This document shows positions 5,031-7,455 of a stretch of DNA of 7,455 nucleotides, one piece after another. The notes beneath the pieces were generated by a model. That model made no database searches, was not told the origin of the DNA, and saw only the letters and a program-made list of their open reading frames with translations. Numbering within the stretch: position 1 is the first letter of the stretch; every line of letters begins with the position of its first letter. The position numbers and the translations under genes are program-made. Source of the stretch: JBGOTP01 sp041476545 (lineage in GTDB: Bacteria; Acidobacteriota; Vicinamibacteria; Vicinamibacterales; CAVVIG01); NCBI GenBank assembly GCA_041476545.1, contig JBGOTP010000266.1, positions 1 to 7,455 on the forward strand, written 5' to 3'.

Positions 5031-7455
5031 TCAGTTCTTCTTGGACTCCACGAGCCGCTTGACCTCTTCGGACCAGTTCGGCACAACGCGGATTTCAGTG
5101 GGTGGCACATCGCGTTCCCCCTCTTTCACCATCAGGAAACGCTGGCCGTCGGCGGTCACGTCGTAGTTCGACGAGCTCGGGCTGGGGGGACCGCACATGG
5201 AGTTCTGGCCATGGTTGTAATGTCCCTCCCACAGCACTCTCGGCTTGCCGGCGGTGAAGGCGGGGGTTGCCCCGACCGTGACCGCCATCATCCTGTCGCC
5301 GGTGCGGTAGTAGAGCTCACCGCCGGTACGTTTCCAGGTGGCGTCGGTGCCACCATCGGTTGAAATCTGAATCTTCGGCCCGGGGCCCGGAAATTCCTGC
5401 ACGTAGATCTCGCTTTGGCCGGACTCGTTGGAAGAGTAGGAGATCCAACGGCCGTCCGGAGAAAACCTCGGCGCGCCTTCGTCGAACTTCGTTTGAGCGA
5501 AGGGCCGCGTCTTGCGCTCACCCATCCGAAGTACGTAGATGTCTCCGCCAGTCTCCGGATTGACCTGGGTGAACGCCAGCGTCCGGCCATCAGGCGACCA
5601 GGAATCGGCGCTCTGTTGCACTGCGCCTGACGACATGCCGCCGCCGCTCATCGCACTCGGTGGCATCGCACCGGTACTCTGCGGCATGCTGCCCGATGCC
5701 ATGGCACCAGTGCTCTGCGGCATGCTGCCCGATGCCATGGCACCAGTGCTCTGCGGCATACCGGCCGATGCCATGGAACTGGCGTCCCCCGGCATGGGGC
5801 CCGGGGGCACGGCACTGATCTGCGGCCCTCCAGTTGTGGCCAGCCGCTCGGCTGGTCCACTGCGGTCGGTCGGCATCCACCACATGGTGAATGGGTCGGG
5901 CATCCCCGCCCTGAAGGTGATTCGCTTCCCGTCCTGGGTCCAGAGCGGTGAATGGCTCGAGCCGTCGAACGTGACTTTGGTCAGGCTGCCGCGGGCCAGG
6001 TCGTAGGTGAAAACGTCATGGTTTGGCCCTTCTACTTCGATGACGACCTGCCGGCCGTCAGGCGAAATACGAGGATGTAGATAGGAGCGCGACGGTAGCG
6101 GCAGCGGCTCTTCTTTACCTTGCCGATCAACCCACACCACTCGTCGCGCGCCGGCGACTTCCCCTCCCGGAGCATAGGCGAGGGATCCCGTCGCGGAAAT
6201 GGCGAATTGCGCGGTGCCGTCGACCGCGTTCTCGTACACGTCACCGAGGACCGGAACCGCCGGTCCCGTCACGGACAGCGTTGCGAGATCGAACGGGACA
6301 GCCAACAGGGTTCCCGCCCGGATATACACCAGGTGCCCGGAGGGCAGATACGTCGCCTTCGTCCCGCCTTCCACCAGGATTTTTCGCTGCATGGTCTCGA
6401 ACGAGTACGCGGCGATGCGGTAATCGTTGAAGGCGTCGACGTCCGAGGTTCTCATGCCGAAGAGGACCGTCTTGCCGTCTGGAAGGAACTGCGGCTCCCC
6501 ACCGAACCGCTCCATCTTCCCGGGATCTATGACGGTCAAATTCTGCAGCGCACCACCTGAGGCAGACACTCGTACCAGCCGGGCTGGAGTGATCCCGAAG
6601 ACGAGGCTATCGTCAGGCCCCCAGGCGGCCATCACCGCGCCCCCGGGCGGCGCATCGAACATCGGGAGCGGCGGTCCTCCAGTAAGGGCGACCTTCTTCC
6701 ATTTGGCGTTCTGCCAGAACGCCAGCCACTGTCCGTCAGGGGAAAAAACCGGGACGCCTGTGGCGCCCTCCGTGCCGGGGATTGGCTTGGCGTCGGGCTC
6801 GGCCGTGCGGCGGAGATAAAGCTGCCGCTGCTCTCCGCGTGCCACCAGATACGCGAGCAACGTACCGTCGGGGGAAAACGCCATGCCACCGGGTCTCGGC
6901 AAGAACTCGTTCGCGCCGAGCCTAATGGTGAAGCTGGCAATTTGCGTCTGCGGCGTCCGCCCCAGGTTCCAGGTGAGGACCCCGGCAATTGCAGCACCAG
7001 CCAGGACGCAGATCGCGGCGTATACGGCCAAGCGCAGCCTGCTCTGACGCGGAACCGGCGTCTCGGACGGATCGAGCTTCGGCGCGAGCGCATGGTCGAT
7101 CTCCAGCCGCACGTCGCCGATGTCGCGCAGGCGCTGCCTGGGGTCTTTCTCGAGACATCGCTGCAGCAGGCGTCGCACGGTGGTCGGTGTCGCGTCGGGC
7201 AACGCCGTCCACTCCGGTTCCCGTTCCAGGATCGTCACGATCGTGTCGGAGACGGTTTCACCCGCGAAGGCCAGTCGTCCCGTCAGCACTTCGTACAGCA
7301 CGCAGCCGAACGCCCAGATGTCGGTGCGCTTGTCGACGGGTCTGCCGCGCGCCTGCTCGGGACTCATGTACTGAACAGTCCCGACGATCAGTCCTTGACG
7401 CGTCCCGCCGATCGTGAGCGTGGGCGATTGTGAAAGCGCGCCCGTGTCGACCGCA
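5031..7455 (-). CDS. membrane Ser/Thr kinase with PD40 beta-propeller, N-terminus outside window
   Basis: The frame is open from 7454 to the TGA at 5031-5033, 807 visible residues. It enters in the kinase activation loop (SQSPTLTIGGTRQGLIVGT), then QYMSPEQARG, DIWAFGCVLYEVLTG and CLEKDPRQRLRDIGD. The G-loop, VAIK, HRD and DFG motifs must lie upstream of the window, so an internal ATG at 7367 is not the start. One hydrophobic helix (about 6963-7037, LRLAVYAAICVLAGAAIAGV) leads to an extracytoplasmic PD40 propeller with at least eight strands (FSPDGTLLAYL, FSPDGQWLAFW, LPDGKTVLFGM, ISPDGRQVVIEV, WTQDGKRITFRA, WSPDGRTLAFT, FSPDGRWISYS, VTADGQRFLMV), ending with the family tail VVPNW. A Met/Gly/Ser-rich stretch of ~70 residues (about 5608-5819) interrupts the propeller. 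It is first in the visible operon; the next gene's leader relic begins 16 nt after its stop. Ligand unknown. Confidence 0.92.
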   Translation of the reverse strand, partial: AVDTGALSQSPTLTIGGTRQGLIVGTVQYMSPEQARGRPVDKRTDIWAFGCVLYEVLTGRLAFAGETVSDTIVTILEREPEWTALPDATPTTVRRLLQRCLEKDPRQRLRDIGDVRLEIDHALAPKLDPSETPVPRQSRLRLAVYAAICVLAGAAIAGVLTWNLGRTPQTQIASFTIRLGANEFLPRPGGMAFSPDGTLLAYLVARGEQRQLYLRRTAEPDAKPIPGTEGATGVPVFSPDGQWLAFWQNAKWKKVALTGGPPLPMFDAPPGGAVMAAWGPDDSLVFGITPARLVRVSASGGALQNLTVIDPGKMERFGGEPQFLPDGKTVLFGMRTSDVDAFNDYRIAAYSFETMQRKILVEGGTKATYLPSGHLVYIRAGTLLAVPFDLATLSVTGPAVPVLGDVYENAVDGTAQFAISATGSLAYAPGGEVAGARRVVWVDRQGKEEPLPLPSRSYLHPRISPDGRQVVIEVEGPNHDVFTYDLARGSLTKVTFDGSSHSPLWTQDGKRITFRAGMPDPFTMWWMPTDRSGPAERLATTGGPQISAVPPGPMPGDASSMASAGMPQSTGAMASGSMPQSTGAMASGSMPQSTGAMPPSAMSGGGMSSGAVQQSADSWSPDGRTLAFTQVNPETGGDIYVLRMGERKTRPFAQTKFDEGAPRFSPDGRWISYSSNESGQSEIYVQEFPGPGPKIQISTDGGTDATWKRTGGELYYRTGDRMMAVTVGATPAFTAGKPRVLWEGHYNHGQNSMCGPPSPSSSNYDVTADGQRFLMVKEGERDVPPTEIRVVPNWSEEVKRLVESKKN
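5668..5775 (-). repeat. three 36-bp tandem repeats encoding a Met-rich 12-residue unit
   Basis: Three adjacent 36-bp copies (5668-5703, 5704-5739, 5740-5775) encode MASAGMPQSTGA once and MASGSMPQSTGA twice on the minus strand. The first two copies differ by only two bases; the third carries a few more changes. The unit is a multiple of three, so copy-number change keeps the receptor frame. It forms the core of a longer low-complexity insert between the WTQDGKRITF and WSPDGRTLAF blades. Confidence 0.92.

Noticed and set aside
5539..6006. Plus-strand 155-residue frame with repeated MAPVLCGMLPDA units
   Set aside because: It is the antisense of the 36-bp repeats; repetition follows automatically from the minisatellite and no ribosome binding site or family supports it.
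1..7455. tRNA, rRNA, riboswitch or transposase genes
   Set aside because: No cloverleaf, rRNA core, aptamer-like or transposase motif was recognised on either strand by eye.

Overview
The window looks like part of a GC-rich soil or sediment bacterium, most plausibly Acidobacteriota (class Vicinamibacteria or close relatives). This is inferred from the very high GC content, from clustered paralogous Ser/Thr kinases fused to extracytoplasmic PD40/TolB-type beta-propellers, from their N-terminal leader of the type MTPERWxQVxxLYHAAL, and from short dispersed palindromic or tandem repeats between and inside genes. It is not proven by any marker gene.

Layout. Positions 1-451 (+) hold the 3' end of a 3D-domain (RlpA/MltA-like) cell-wall protein. 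Positions 452-581 hold an octamer tandem repeat and a hairpin. Positions 582-2300 are a scarred region. A Phd/YefM-type antitoxin (765-1055, +) overlaps a PIN-family toxin (1052-1573, +) by four bases. The pair sits between two minus-strand pieces that look like the two ends of one destroyed kinase-PD40 gene: a C-terminal tail at 582-743 and a kinase N-terminal part at 1583-2300. The kinase piece carries at least two frame breaks, one caused by a short repeat insertion and one by a single extra base in the DFG motif. The toxin also loses its frame, at a site that is a textbook -1 slippery heptamer in the correct phase.

Positions 2304-4964 (-) hold an intact kinase / transmembrane helix / PD40 receptor. 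A truncated relic of the family leader sits just upstream of it as a 17-codon upstream ORF, and a perfect 22-bp palindrome is embedded in its kinase domain. Positions 5031-7455 (-) hold a third kinase-PD40 receptor whose N-terminus lies outside the window. Its propeller contains a Met/Gly/Ser-rich insertion built from three 36-bp tandem repeats.

How it works together. Transcription of the kinase array runs right to left (third receptor, second receptor, broken kinase) with very short gaps (16 nt, then 3 nt), so it is probably one operon. The two complete receptors would phosphorylate cytoplasmic targets in response to something sensed by, or bound to, an extracytoplasmic propeller; ligands and substrates cannot be read from the sequence. 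No RNA gene, CRISPR array or insertion-sequence transposase was seen. I see no convincing wholly new system; the most distinctive signals are the TA module inside kinase debris, the possible frameshift site in the toxin, and the repeats embedded in kinase coding sequence.
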